From Chloroflexota bacterium (GTDB lineage Bacteria > Chloroflexota > UBA4733), in NCBI GenBank assembly GCA_023381895.1, contig JAMCTA010000136.1, forward strand, positions 1 to 64,000: DNA of 64,000 nucleotides, given 5' to 3'. The first letter of the stretch is position 1. Every line of letters starts with the position of its first letter. Under the pieces are notes generated by a model. The model was not told the DNA's origin and made no database searches. It saw only the letters and a list, made by a program, of their open reading frames with translations. The translations under genes and the position numbers were made by a program. Positions 26,272 to 35,824 of the stretch are shown here, piece by piece.

Positions 26272-26376
26272 CTGGTTCGCGGGGCTACTCTGCTAGCATC
26301 CTTGCTTCATTCCCGTGTAGAATGAGAAGCTTAGTAGTCGCTCGGACACGTCACGGAAGGGAAGCATCTCAAGCGA

Positions 26377-26556
26377 ATGCACGTCGAACTCAAAGAGGGT
26401 GAATCTTTTGATCAGGTGCTGAAGCGGTTTGTCCGTGGTGTCAGCCAATCGGGAATCCTGCGAAGCTATCGTGAATCTTCGCGGTTCGTGTCGAAGAGTG
26501 AGACAGAGCGACTGAAGCGCCGGCGCGCTGCGCGACGCAAAGCACGCAAGGGCTAG
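26377..26556 (+). CDS. rpsU: 30S ribosomal protein S21
   Basis: A 59-residue basic protein. It has the S21 pattern: an N-terminal acidic segment (VELKEGESFDQVLKRF), a middle with Phe and Ser, and a C-terminal arginine/lysine-rich tail ending RRKARKG. S21 sits near the anti-Shine-Dalgarno end of 16S rRNA and helps mRNA selection. The ATG at 26377 is preceded by AAGGGAAG about a dozen bases upstream. It lies between the GDPD gene and the SDR gene as a short independent unit. Confidence 0.9.
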   Translation: MHVELKEGESFDQVLKRFVRGVSQSGILRSYRESSRFVSKSETERLKRRRAARRKARKG

Positions 26557-26643
26557 CTGAGCTGCCCACCCTTACGGCGTGCATGATCTCGGACACCTAG
26601 ATTATCGTGATGATGGAAAACCCTAGGTCGAGAAGCCTGTGCC

Positions 26644-27420
26644 ATGGTAAGCCATTATAGCTTACCGTCTGAGCGCCTTGAAGGACGTGTAGTTCTGATT
26701 ACAGGCGCCGCCCGGGGTTTTGGTCGGGCTGTTGCTGAGCGGGTCGCAGTTGAAGGTGGCATTCCTGTCCTTGTGGATCGGGATAGAGCAGAGCTAGAAG
26801 CGTGCGCGTCAGCGCTCACGTCCCGGTGGAACCGGAGCGTCCGCTATTTCGCTTTGGACATCACGCAGCCAGATCACGTCCGTCACACTGTTGCCGTTGT
26901 CGCGGAGGAACTGGGCGCGGTCCATGGAGTTGTCACGAGCGCGGGCATCCTGCGAATGGCCGATATCCTGCACTGTACCCTAGAGGAATGGGATGAGGTT
27001 TTGCGCGTCAACCTCACGGGTACCTTTCTCACGTGCCAGGCAGTGCTTCCCCTCATGGTTCGTCAGAACTTTGGTAGGGTTGTCACTGTGTCGTCGACCG
27101 CGGGCAAGCAAGGTGGAATTCTCAGTGGCATCGCCTACAACAGCGCAAAGGGTGGCGTTCTTGCGCTGACTAAGTCGCTCGCACGTCAGTTTGGCCCAAT
27201 GGGAATCACGTGCAACTGCGTCTGTCCCGGGCCTGCGGATACGCCAATGGGCCGCCAGTTCACGACAGAACAGCGGGCGCACCTACGGAGGCTCATTCCA
27301 ATGGGCAGGCTGGGGACCGCGGAGGACGTGGCGGGGGCCATATGCTTCCTGCTCTCCGCGGATGCAGCATATATCACAGGGGAAATGCTCGACGTGAACG
27401 GTGGTCTCGTCATTGACTAG
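26644..27420 (+). CDS. short-chain dehydrogenase/reductase
   Basis: A classical SDR of 258 residues: the dinucleotide-binding TGAARGFG (about 20-27), the NAG-type structural motif as SAG, catalytic Ser in VSSTAG, and the YNSAK catalytic pair. The C-terminal PMGRLGTAEDVAGAICFLLS and DVNGG segments are typical of FabG-like enzymes. The Asp after the second strand (VDRDR) suggests NAD(H) preference. The stop codon overlaps the plsX stop on the opposite strand by the four bases CTAG. With plsX next door a role in fatty acid metabolism is possible, but the substrate is not determinable. Confidence 0.88.
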   Translation: MVSHYSLPSERLEGRVVLITGAARGFGRAVAERVAVEGGIPVLVDRDRAELEACASALTSRWNRSVRYFALDITQPDHVRHTVAVVAEELGAVHGVVTSAGILRMADILHCTLEEWDEVLRVNLTGTFLTCQAVLPLMVRQNFGRVVTVSSTAGKQGGILSGIAYNSAKGGVLALTKSLARQFGPMGITCNCVCPGPADTPMGRQFTTEQRAHLRRLIPMGRLGTAEDVAGAICFLLSADAAYITGEMLDVNGGLVID

Positions 27421-28457
27421 CTTGCGGACCGATCCTGCACCTGCCCGCCTGTGACGTTGCCCAACTCGGCGACTCCCGTGGTCATCGCTTCGATGACACG
27501 CTCTTGGACTGCGTGAGAAGCCACACGAAGCGCATTGGCGATTGCCCAGCCATTTGAACGGCCATGGGCCACAATGCCGACGTGCCGTAGCCCGATGAGC
27601 GGTGCACCTCCGTACTCAGCGTAATCGAGCTTTGTACGAATCCTCCGAAAAGACGGCTGTAGGCCGGCAGCGAGAAGCTTGGTCCAAAGCGAGCACGTGA
27701 GCTCGGCTCGGATTAGCCCAAGCATTGTTTCTGCTACTCCTTCGGCGGTCTTGATCAGCACGTTGCCAGCGAAGCCATCACATACAACGACATCCGCTGC
27801 GCCACGAGGCACGTCTTTCCCCTCGACGTTGCCAACGAAGTTGAGTCCGGTCTTGCGCAGCTTCTGATGCGCTTCCTGAACGACGGGTGTGCCTTTCTCC
27901 TCCTCCTCACCGTTAGAGAGGAGTCCTACTCTTGGTTCGGCAACTCCCAGTACCCTCTTGGCATAGACGGTGCCCAGCACAGCGAACTGAACAAGATGGT
28001 GAGGCCGCACCTCGGCATTGGCGCCAACATCCAAGATGAGGGCAGGCTGGCCTTGCGTCGGAAAGATCGTGGCAAGTGCTGGGCGGTCAACACCCTTGAT
28101 GCGCCCAAAAGTGAACATCGCCACTGCGAAGAACGCTCCGCTATTACCGGCAGATACAGCAGCGTACGCCTTTCCTTCATTGACGAGCTGGCAAGCCACG
28201 TGCATAGAAGAGTCCCGAGTTCGGCGGAAGGCCTCAGATGCGTGCTCCGTCATTCCGATGGCCTCGGTGGCGTGCACGACTGAGATACCGCTTGGGATGG
28301 GTCCACGAGGACGCAGCTCAGCTAGTAGTTGCTGTTCAGGACCCACGAGTGTCACCGGGATCTGCCAGCGGCGCCAAGCTTCGAGAGCACCCTCACACGT
28401 GACGGCCGGCGCACGATCCCCACCCATCGCATCGAGGGCTACGGGCTGATCACTCAT
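27417..28457 (-). CDS. plsX: phosphate acyltransferase PlsX
   Basis: Converts acyl-ACP to acyl phosphate for phospholipid synthesis by PlsY. The 346-residue protein opens with VALDAMGGDRAP, and has SAGNSGAFFA, LDVGAN and DVVVCDGFAGNVLIKT, all PlsX signatures. Length is standard. I found no rpmF or fab genes upstream, unlike many bacteria. The intergenic region upstream contains the divergent promoter zone shared with the DUF192 gene. Confidence 0.95.
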   Translation of the reverse strand: MSDQPVALDAMGGDRAPAVTCEGALEAWRRWQIPVTLVGPEQQLLAELRPRGPIPSGISVVHATEAIGMTEHASEAFRRTRDSSMHVACQLVNEGKAYAAVSAGNSGAFFAVAMFTFGRIKGVDRPALATIFPTQGQPALILDVGANAEVRPHHLVQFAVLGTVYAKRVLGVAEPRVGLLSNGEEEEKGTPVVQEAHQKLRKTGLNFVGNVEGKDVPRGAADVVVCDGFAGNVLIKTAEGVAETMLGLIRAELTCSLWTKLLAAGLQPSFRRIRTKLDYAEYGGAPLIGLRHVGIVAHGRSNGWAIANALRVASHAVQERVIEAMTTGVAELGNVTGGQVQDRSAS

Positions 28458-28636
28458 GGGTATCCCTTTTCACTTCGGACATAATGATACCGATGCTCGT
28501 GCCGGTGCGATCCGTACCAGCGTTCTTGTCTCTACGAGTACGAGTATGTTGCTGCGTTATGATTCTTGCGTTGGAAACCACGCATTTTCTCACGCCCTGG
28601 TTGGTGCTGTTACAGAGAGTGGAGTTTAGTGAACCC

Positions 28637-29344
28637 GTGTCCAAGCTAAGCCGAAGGGGGCGGTATCAACTGCCTCGGGCTTGGCAGTTGCTCCAGGGCA
28701 TAACCGCGGCTTTCCTCTTGAGCATTTTGACGGTTCCAGCCCTGCCGGTCGCATTAGCCGCTGAGCCATATCCCGTTCAGTGGGTCGCCAACTTCATCCC
28801 CACATCACTCTGGTCGGGAACGGATGCTGCAGCGATCGACCTCCAGGATCTTCCCCAGTTTACCCCGCTGGTCGCCCTGAATAGTGCCGGCGAGCGTGTT
28901 CTCGTACTGAATCCAGCGACCGAAGGACTCGGCTACATTGATGCCCGTGACATTGGGCCTGTAGGTCCAGCGTACCCGAGTCTGCTCGTTATAGGTGCTC
29001 AGGGCGCTGTGCGCCTGGTGCGAGTAGAGCTTGCGACTACTCCCAAACAGTGGCAGACGGGACTGATGAACCGTCCCTCACTTTCAGCTGACACTGGAAT
29101 GTTGTTTGTGTTCCCGAGCGACGTCACCTACAGCTTTTGGATGAAGGACACGATCATTCCGCTGTCGGTCGCATTTCTAGACGACGAAGGTACCGTTCTC
29201 GCAATCGAGGACATGCAGCCGCTCACGACCGATATCCATGTTTCACCTGGACCTTACCGCTATGCCCTTGAGGTTCCCCAGAGTTATCTGAGTGGACTTG
29301 GAGTTAGCGCAGGGGCGCCGACTTGGCTCTTCTTTCCACAGTAG
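28637..29344 (+). CDS. secreted DUF192 protein with N-terminal SH3-like region
   Basis: A DUF192-domain protein: about 140-235 holds WQTGLMNRPSL, GMLFVFPSD, FWMKDTIIPL and VAFLDDEG, the signature of this small extracytoplasmic family of unknown function. The N terminus has a signal peptide (hydrophobic core ITAAFLLSILTVPALPVALA) followed by an SH3-like segment resembling that of the nearby L,D-transpeptidase. The GTG at 28637 is chosen because the mature signal peptide then begins with a short basic stretch and GGAG lies upstream. A longer frame from 28484 is possible. It is followed by a hydrolase gene 47 bases on. Confidence 0.82.
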   Translation: MSKLSRRGRYQLPRAWQLLQGITAAFLLSILTVPALPVALAAEPYPVQWVANFIPTSLWSGTDAAAIDLQDLPQFTPLVALNSAGERVLVLNPATEGLGYIDARDIGPVGPAYPSLLVIGAQGAVRLVRVELATTPKQWQTGLMNRPSLSADTGMLFVFPSDVTYSFWMKDTIIPLSVAFLDDEGTVLAIEDMQPLTTDIHVSPGPYRYALEVPQSYLSGLGVSAGAPTWLFFPQ

Positions 29345-29391
29345 TCACCCAACTGAGCAGCGTGTACAGTATTCTCCGAAGGGAGATGTTT

Positions 29392-30801
29392 GTGAACATT
29401 GTTCTGATAGCGCTTGATACATTGCGCGCTGATCATCTCGGCTGCTACGGCTATCCGCGTCAGACCAGTCCCTCTCTTGACATGCTTGCCCGTGACGGAG
29501 TGCTCTTCGAGCGCTTTTATGCGCCGAACATTCCAACCCATCCCAGCTTCACGACCATGCACTCTGGAAAAGAGGCGATCACTCACAATATTGTCAACAT
29601 CGGCGGCAGGGTGCAGCCTGAGCCGCACGTGCGACTGCTTGCGGAGATTCTCAAAGACCGGGGCTACTTCACCGCCGCAGTAGACAACATGCGGCGCCAT
29701 TTCCCCAGGGGTTTCGATGTGTACCAGGACTATGCATGGGATCGTTCCACATCAGGAGTGCTCCGCAAAGCAGAAACCGTCAATGAGAAGCTTTTCCCCG
29801 TGTTGAATACCCTACAGCAGCAGGAGAAGCCGTTCTTTCTCTTCGTGCACTACTGGGACCCGCATACGCCATACTTGCCGCCTGATCCCTATCGCCTGAT
29901 GTTCTACGATCAGGGCCGCGACCCATGCGACAAGACCACCACCACCATGGACAAGGTATGGGCGTTTGAGCCGTTCCGATGGTACTTCCATAGTTGGATG
30001 CCCGGTGTAACGGATACGGCCTACGTGAACGCCTTGTATGACGGGGAGATCCGCTACATGGATGATCATCTCCAGCCTGTTCTGACGGGATTAGAGCAGC
30101 GCGGCCTTCTCAGCGAGACCGTGGTATTTGTCACTGCGGACCACGGAGAAGTTCTCGACGAGCACGAGGGCTACTATGACCATCACGGTCTCTATGAGTG
30201 TAATATCCACATTCCCTTGATCGTGTGGGCACCCTCCTTGCTCCCTCGTGGGAAGAGAGTCTCTGGCTTCGCCGAAAACGTGGATCTTGCGCCGACGATT
30301 CTCGAGCTCTGTGGAATACCTAACCTTGAAAAGATGGAAGGAATCAGCCTTCTTTCCAGTATCTATGGATTGCGTGATGGCAACTACACGGACCTATTCT
30401 TCAGTGAGGCTTCGTGGCAGCTCAAGCGTGCTGTTCGAAGTGGACGTTGGAAGCTGATCAAGGCGCTTGCGCCGAGCTTCCACGAGGGCTCACCGCTGCG
30501 AGAGCTGTACGACGTTGACTCAGATCCGGACGAGCAACACAATCTTGCAGCGGAGCATCCTGATCTCGTGGAGACTCTGGAAGCCAAGCTGGATACGTAT
30601 GTTGTGCACCGGTTAGCGGAGACAGGACGGACCATTGATCCGGTTCTTGAACAAGGGGTGTCGGGAACTCGGATTGGCACTCCTCCGCAGGATCCGGCTC
30701 AGTTGGGAAACTACGGTCGGAGTTACATTCCCCCCGAGGCTAAACCGGAAGTGCCCACGGCCACTATCCCAGACCCCAGTGAGCTAAATACCAAGCGCTG
30801 A
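29392..30801 (+). CDS. alkaline-phosphatase-superfamily (sulfatase-like) hydrolase
   Basis: A 469-residue sulfatase-fold protein. The first metal ligands are in LIALDTLRADHLG (D9, D14), the central catalytic segment reads THPSF (49-53), and DHGE in TADHGEVLDEHEGYYDHHG supplies further ligands. Sulfatases need Cys or Ser in CXPSR for formylglycine; here the position is Thr and the Arg is Phe, so a direct threonine nucleophile and a phosphoester substrate are more likely. There is no signal peptide. The GTG at 29392 has AAGGGAG six bases upstream, better than the ATG at 29386. Confidence 0.85.
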   Translation: MNIVLIALDTLRADHLGCYGYPRQTSPSLDMLARDGVLFERFYAPNIPTHPSFTTMHSGKEAITHNIVNIGGRVQPEPHVRLLAEILKDRGYFTAAVDNMRRHFPRGFDVYQDYAWDRSTSGVLRKAETVNEKLFPVLNTLQQQEKPFFLFVHYWDPHTPYLPPDPYRLMFYDQGRDPCDKTTTTMDKVWAFEPFRWYFHSWMPGVTDTAYVNALYDGEIRYMDDHLQPVLTGLEQRGLLSETVVFVTADHGEVLDEHEGYYDHHGLYECNIHIPLIVWAPSLLPRGKRVSGFAENVDLAPTILELCGIPNLEKMEGISLLSSIYGLRDGNYTDLFFSEASWQLKRAVRSGRWKLIKALAPSFHEGSPLRELYDVDSDPDEQHNLAAEHPDLVETLEAKLDTYVVHRLAETGRTIDPVLEQGVSGTRIGTPPQDPAQLGNYGRSYIPPEAKPEVPTATIPDPSELNTKR

Positions 30802-30805
30802 AGAG

Positions 30806-30925
30806 CTGGAGCCCGAGGCGATCATCGACCTGCATTGTCATTCGACGTGGTCGAGCGGTTTCTTATCGTCTTCAGCACTCGTACAATGGACGAGCAGACT
30901 GGCACTACGGTTGGCTCGCAGAACC
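30806..30925 (+). pseudogene. remnant of a PHP-domain phosphoesterase (N-terminal fragment)
   Basis: In the gap after the sulfatase-like gene, frame 2 encodes about 40 residues containing IIDLHCHSTWSSG. This matches the HxH(x3-4)SDG metal-binding start of PHP-domain proteins, and the following LSSSALVQWTSRLALRL resembles their first helix. There is no ATG/GTG start. The match fades after about 30925, where the antisense end of uvrB begins. It looks like the stub of a PHP gene truncated by the uvrB junction. Confidence 0.5.
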
Positions 30926-30952
30926 TTGTTCGGCGTCCGATTGCAGTACGGC

Positions 30953-33088
30953 TCACCGGCGCCCACCACGGCTTCGATGTATGGGACGCCCGTGTGCTGG
31001 CGTGGACGTCGGCGCTGCCGCTTCCGTATTGGAGACATTCATCGCGACTGGCGTCAGCGGCTGCGGCACTCCATCGACGAGCACGCGGGGATCAACCGTG
31101 AGGTTCTCCCCCTGGAGATCGCGCCGGAGCTGGACGACCTCATCCCGCAAGAGCGCGGCGCGCTCAAACTCGAGGTTCTTGGCTGCCACCTTCATCTGAG
31201 TTTCGAGATCCTTGATAAGCCGTGCGATCTCATCCTTCGGAAGCTGTCGGGAAACGTTCGCAGCCTCGTAGGCTGCCGGCTGTTCCGCAACCTGACGCAG
31301 CGTTGACGTGAGATCCTTGATAGCCTTCTGGATACTCTGTGGAGTGATACCGTGCTGTTCGTTGTAGGCGATCTGGATACGCCGCCTGCGATACGTCTCA
31401 TCGATTGCGCGTTGCATCGATCCGGTGATGCGGTCGGCATACATGATGACGTGTCCGTTGATGTGTCGAGCTGCTCTCCCGATGATCTGGATGAGAGAGC
31501 CTTCCGAGCGCAGATACCCTTCTTTGTCAGCATCCAGAATGGCAACGAGCGATACTTCCGGAAGATCGAGTCCCTCGCGGAGGAGATTAATGCCGACGAC
31601 AACATCATACACACCGAGACGTAGGTCCCGCAGAATCTCGATGCGCTCGATGGCATCGAGCTCTGAGTGGAGATAGTGTACCTTGACGCCCATCTCCTGA
31701 AGATAGTCAGCGAGATCTTCCGCCATCTTCTTCGTAAGTGTGGTGATGAGTGCTCGCTCACCAACTGTCACACGCTGGCGGACCTGCTCCAGTAAGTCGT
31801 CTATCTGCCGTCTCGTCGGCTTGACAGTGATCGCAGGATCAACTAGGCCGGTGGGCCGGATGATCTGTTCAACGATCTGTTCACTGTGCCCAAACTCATA
31901 GGGACCGGGAGTGGCCGATACGAACACCACCTGCCGGACGAGCCCCTCGAACTCTTCGAATGTCAGCGGACGGTTGTCCAGGGCTGAAGGCAGGCGAAAA
32001 CCGAAATCGACCAGGACTTCTTTCCGCGCACGGTCCCCTGCGTACATTCCGCGTACCTGAGGAATGCTGATATGCGACTCGTCGACGAGCATGAGGTAGT
32101 TATCTGGCATGTAGTCGAGAAGGCACCACGGCCGATCTCCAGGGCTGCGCCCAGCGAGGTGGCGTGAATAATTCTCGATCCCGCTACAAAAGCCGAACTC
32201 CCGCATCATCTCGAGATCATAGTTCGTTCGTTGCCTCAGACGAGCTGCCTCAAGGATCTTTCCTTGGCGCTCCAGCTCCGTCAGCCGCTCTTGCAGCTCT
32301 TCTTCCACTGTCCGAATTGCAATTTGGAGCTTGTCCTGTGTCGTCACGTAGTGGCTGGCAGGGTAGATGTCGATCGACGTGCGTTCGGCGAGGTATTCAC
32401 CAGTCAGCGGATCGAGCTCAACGATACGCTCGATCTCGTCGCCGAAAAACTCCACGCGAACAGCGACATCTTCGTAGGATGGGAAGATCTCTAGCACGTC
32501 TCCACGCACACGGAACTTCCCGCGGAAGAGAGAGTTGTCATTACGTTCGTATTGGATCTCCGTGAGATGCCGCAACACCTTATCTCGTCGCCGAATCTCA
32601 CCTCTTCGGAGCGGGACGACGACCTGATTGTAGTCTTCTGGTGAGCCCAGGCCGTAGATGCAGCTCACGCTCGCGACGATAATTACGTCTCTTCTCGTGA
32701 AGAGAGAGTGAGTCGCTGCGTGGCGCAGTTTTTCGATCTCTTCATTGATCGATGCATCCTTCTCGATATATGTGTCGGATCGAGCAATGTAGGCCTCTGG
32801 CTGATAGTAATCGTAGTAGGACACGAAGTATTCGACGGCGTTGTGAGGGAAGAACTCTTTGAACTCCGAGCAGAGCTGCGCAGCGAGCGTCTTGTTTGGG
32901 GCGAGCACCAAGGATGGTCGTCGAACCTCCGCGATCAGCTTCGCCATCGTGAAGGTCTTGCCTGTTCCCGTAGCTCCCAGAAGCGTTTGGTAACGGTAAC
33001 CCGCCTGTACACCCTCGGCAAGCTGGCGAATAGCTTCTGGCTGATCACCGGTTGGTGCAAAGGGCGAAACGACCTCGAAGTCGGGCAA
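30953..33088 (-). CDS. uvrB: excinuclease ABC subunit B
   Basis: The damage-verifying helicase of nucleotide excision repair. The 711-residue protein has Walker [11 protein letters not shown] (about 39-48), the beta-hairpin region [14 protein letters not shown] motif as DESH, helicase motifs [14 protein letters not shown] and IIGRAARH, and a C-terminal UVR motif that recruits UvrC. The TTG start at 33088 is supported by AAAGGAG eight bases upstream. The last 50 residues after the UVR motif are a low-complexity tail. A promoter candidate lies 35 bases upstream. Confidence 0.96.
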   Translation of the reverse strand: MPDFEVVSPFAPTGDQPEAIRQLAEGVQAGYRYQTLLGATGTGKTFTMAKLIAEVRRPSLVLAPNKTLAAQLCSEFKEFFPHNAVEYFVSYYDYYQPEAYIARSDTYIEKDASINEEIEKLRHAATHSLFTRRDVIIVASVSCIYGLGSPEDYNQVVVPLRRGEIRRRDKVLRHLTEIQYERNDNSLFRGKFRVRGDVLEIFPSYEDVAVRVEFFGDEIERIVELDPLTGEYLAERTSIDIYPASHYVTTQDKLQIAIRTVEEELQERLTELERQGKILEAARLRQRTNYDLEMMREFGFCSGIENYSRHLAGRSPGDRPWCLLDYMPDNYLMLVDESHISIPQVRGMYAGDRARKEVLVDFGFRLPSALDNRPLTFEEFEGLVRQVVFVSATPGPYEFGHSEQIVEQIIRPTGLVDPAITVKPTRRQIDDLLEQVRQRVTVGERALITTLTKKMAEDLADYLQEMGVKVHYLHSELDAIERIEILRDLRLGVYDVVVGINLLREGLDLPEVSLVAILDADKEGYLRSEGSLIQIIGRAARHINGHVIMYADRITGSMQRAIDETYRRRRIQIAYNEQHGITPQSIQKAIKDLTSTLRQVAEQPAAYEAANVSRQLPKDEIARLIKDLETQMKVAAKNLEFERAALLRDEVVQLRRDLQGENLTVDPRVLVDGVPQPLTPVAMNVSNTEAAAPTSTPAHGRPIHRSRGGRR

Positions 33089-33122
33089 CGGCCTCGCTCC
33101 TTTGGACGGAGATTAGAACGTT

Positions 33123-33151
33123 TGTATCAATCGCTATGATACCACTGTCAA
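33123..33151 (-). promoter_or_regulatory. candidate promoter of uvrB
   Basis: On the minus strand a perfect TTGACA (33146-33151) is followed after 17 bases by GATACA (33123-33128). The start codon of uvrB lies 35 bases further on. The -10 is a partial match, so this rests mainly on the perfect -35. Confidence 0.45.
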
Positions 33152-33218
33152 TCGGCTGATCTCACGCCGCTGTTAATACGTCGAGCGCATGAGAAGTCGT
33201 GTTGCACAGGGGGATGAG

Positions 33219-34310
33219 CTAGGTCGACGGCGGTGCACCCACTTCGATCGCTCCTGCCTCGATCATCGCCACGAAAGGAGAGTCAGTCACGACGAGCGGC
33301 AGGTCGACGCGTCCTCGCCGCCTACTCGACTCATAGCTGGCGAAGATCAGCTCAGTTGCGCGGAGCGCTCGCCGGGCCGAGAGCTCTGGCTCACGTCCGG
33401 CTTCGAGGGCATCTAACAAGTCGGCGATCCCCTGGGCGACGGAGTTTCCAAGTAGGGGTGGTCGGGCCGAAGCAAAGTCCGGGTACTCCCAACCCTGGCT
33501 ACCGCTTCTTTGCACTCGCACCGGCGCCGAGCTACCGTCGGCAAGACGCGCTTGGACCTCGATGATTCCTTCGCTCCCGACTAGTCTATTCGCACAACCG
33601 ATGGCACTGTCGCGGCCAGTGAAGAGGAGCCCGTAGGTACCATTCACATACTGGAAATGGCTCAGTGCTTGCCATTCGATCGGGACACCAAAAGCCTTGC
33701 GCGCGATGCGATTATCGATCTGGGCAAGGACCCACCGTGCTGGCGTCTCGTCTTGATAGAAAAAGAACATGTCAAACCAGTGGGTGCCCCAGTCGAAGAG
33801 GTTGTCACAGTGACCCTCGAGATGATGTAGGCTACCAATGGTCCCTTCTTGGAGCAAGCGTTTCGCGGTGCGAAAAGGAGCTTCAAAGCGGCGCTGATGG
33901 TTGAAGGTGAGCTGCGTGTTGCGACGCTCGCATTCTTCTGCCATGCACTGCGCCTCCGACCAGCTAGGAGCCATTGGCTTCTCGCAGTGCACGGCTTTGA
34001 CGCCAGCCTGCGCACAGGCGCCAGCCATAGGAGCGTGAAGATGCGGCCACGTGCAGATCGACACGATGTCCGGCTGCACCTGTTTGAGCATCTCCTCGTA
34101 GTCAGCGAATATTGCAGGTGGATGTTCCGGGTCGCCGTGTTCCTGCGCAAAGCGCTCGGCGTTCTCAGGGACGATGTCGACAAGAGCACTGAGTTCACAC
34201 TTGCCCGAACGCTTGTAGCCCTCCGCGTGAAGATGGGACTGGCCGAAGCCCGTTGAGCCCACTTCGCGTCGCGGACGCCCACAGCCGATAATGGCCACGC
34301 GATATACCAT
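33219..34310 (-). CDS. Gfo/Idh/MocA-family oxidoreductase
   Basis: An NAD(P)-dependent sugar or inositol dehydrogenase family member, 363 residues. The Rossmann motif is VAIIGCGRPRREVG, unusual for an Arg-rich insertion before the glycine-rich turn. The catalytic-site EKP motif is CEKPMAPSWSEA, and the C-terminal half is the GFO_IDH_MocA_C-type sheet. The start has GAGGTGA seven bases upstream. It follows the M28 peptidase gene on the same strand by 45 bases and may be cotranscribed. Substrate unknown. Confidence 0.85.
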   Translation of the reverse strand: MVYRVAIIGCGRPRREVGSTGFGQSHLHAEGYKRSGKCELSALVDIVPENAERFAQEHGDPEHPPAIFADYEEMLKQVQPDIVSICTWPHLHAPMAGACAQAGVKAVHCEKPMAPSWSEAQCMAEECERRNTQLTFNHQRRFEAPFRTAKRLLQEGTIGSLHHLEGHCDNLFDWGTHWFDMFFFYQDETPARWVLAQIDNRIARKAFGVPIEWQALSHFQYVNGTYGLLFTGRDSAIGCANRLVGSEGIIEVQARLADGSSAPVRVQRSGSQGWEYPDFASARPPLLGNSVAQGIADLLDALEAGREPELSARRALRATELIFASYESSRRRGRVDLPLVVTDSPFVAMIEAGAIEVGAPPST

Positions 34311-34355
34311 CGATCTTCACCTCTTCCATAGCTGCTGGCGGTAGAGCATGGATCT

Positions 34356-35738
34356 TCAGCTCTGAGAAAACAGCCACACGCCCTCCATCACCATAGTGTC
34401 CTTCACGCCTGCGCCTTCGAGCCTGGCTGCTGTCTCTGTTGCCGTCCACCGGGCGGCAGGCCATTCCGCAGCGTTGGCAATGAAGAATGCGACGCGCGCT
34501 GCCATGATCGCGGAGAGCTTGAGCGAAACTGGATGAACTTTGTCGAAGGTGTCAGCCGCCGTGTGCCCAACACCACGGCTGTTGCCGCGGCTGTCATCAC
34601 TCGTCATCGAACCGGCGGGAACACCTTGCAGCACGAAAGGAAAATGGTCGGAATACATCGAGACGTGGTCATCGATAGGGAATAAGTCACCCATCTTGGC
34701 GCCGATAGCCTGCAGCGGACCGCGGAGCTCGGGGCGTAGCTGCGTCATGATCCCTTTTGTCAGGCTGGGATGGCCGACGGAGTCCAGATTGAAGACGAAG
34801 CGACACCGGTCAAGCTCATCGTGATGATGCCCGGCGTAGGCGTAGGCCCCAAACAGGCCGAGCTCTTCTACCCCGAATGAGACTACGCGCACCGTTCTCT
34901 TGAGCGATCCCTGGACCTTCGCAAGGCACCGGGCTGCCTCAAGGATGGCAGCGGTACCGCTGCCATTGTCTGTCGCTCCCTCTGCGAGGTCGTGCCCGTC
35001 GTAGTGAGCGCCGATAATGACAAACTCGTCAGGGCGCTCTGTGCCAGGGATCTCGGCAACAACGTTCCAACTCGTCTTCTCCTGTGGAGAGTCATTGGTA
35101 CTGAGCGATAAGTGCAAGACCCGACCTTGGACGAGCCAGCGTGCAAGGCGGAGCCCGTCTTCTGGCGTGATTGCCACACCAGGGATGCGCGGGACATCGT
35201 GGAAGAAGAGTGCGCCCGTCTCCACGAGTTGACCTGGGTTATCGCGCACCCAGAGAACTCCGACTGCACCACGCCGCGCTGCGCGCGCAACCTTCTCATC
35301 ACGATGCATAGCGCGGCTGCGCCGGGGCGTGCTAGCGCTAATGAGGACGATCTTCCCCTCCAGTTGGTCACCAACGCGGGCAACGTCGGCATCACTGGCG
35401 CACCCAAAGTCTACGAGGTCGCCATCGATGTGAGAGGAAGGCGAGCCCGGCAAGGAGAAGGCGTAGAGCACCTGATGTGGCTCCTGGAGCACAAGGTGAG
35501 GCTGAGGCCCACGGCTCCAGCCTGGGTAGTCGAACGCTTCTGTGTGCACCTCACTGAGCCCGTAGCTTTGCATAGTGTGTGCGATGAGATCGCGTGCCTT
35601 GTACTCATCTTCGGTACCGGCGAACCGTCCGTGGCACTCGTCGACGAGCGTTGCCAAGAAGCTCAGGCCACCGTCACCTTGCATGAGAGCACCGGAGAGG
35701 GTGGCATCTGCTTGCATCGTCTGGTCATCGAACTCCAC
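34356..35738 (-). CDS. M28-family zinc aminopeptidase with PA-type insert
   Basis: A 460-residue peptidase. The metal-binding segment begins IIGAHYDGHDLAEGATDNGSG with His and Asp ligands, followed by the catalytic Glu pair in VSFGVEELGLFGA, Asp in NLDSVGH, and a last His near GVGHTAADTFD. A protease-associated-type insertion lies at about 100-215 (VGDQLEGKIVLI, AARRGAVGVLWV). There is no signal peptide, so it is probably intracellular. A GTG at 35738 with GAGAGGAG upstream is used; an ATG at 35717 is possible. It precedes the Gfo/Idh gene. Confidence 0.88.
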   Translation of the reverse strand: MEFDDQTMQADATLSGALMQGDGGLSFLATLVDECHGRFAGTEDEYKARDLIAHTMQSYGLSEVHTEAFDYPGWSRGPQPHLVLQEPHQVLYAFSLPGSPSSHIDGDLVDFGCASDADVARVGDQLEGKIVLISASTPRRSRAMHRDEKVARAARRGAVGVLWVRDNPGQLVETGALFFHDVPRIPGVAITPEDGLRLARWLVQGRVLHLSLSTNDSPQEKTSWNVVAEIPGTERPDEFVIIGAHYDGHDLAEGATDNGSGTAAILEAARCLAKVQGSLKRTVRVVSFGVEELGLFGAYAYAGHHHDELDRCRFVFNLDSVGHPSLTKGIMTQLRPELRGPLQAIGAKMGDLFPIDDHVSMYSDHFPFVLQGVPAGSMTSDDSRGNSRGVGHTAADTFDKVHPVSLKLSAIMAARVAFFIANAAEWPAARWTATETAARLEGAGVKDTMVMEGVWLFSQS

Positions 35739-35824
35739 GGATCGAGACTCCTCTCTGTGTCGCAGTTTTCTTCATCTGACGTAAACGTCGGTAACGACGT
35801 GGCATGGGGCTAGCTCTTCGTCTT

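Noticed and set aside
28458..28636. rpmF or another small ribosomal gene upstream of plsX
   Set aside because: No CxxC-zinc L32 pattern or other ribosomal sequence in the region on the minus strand.
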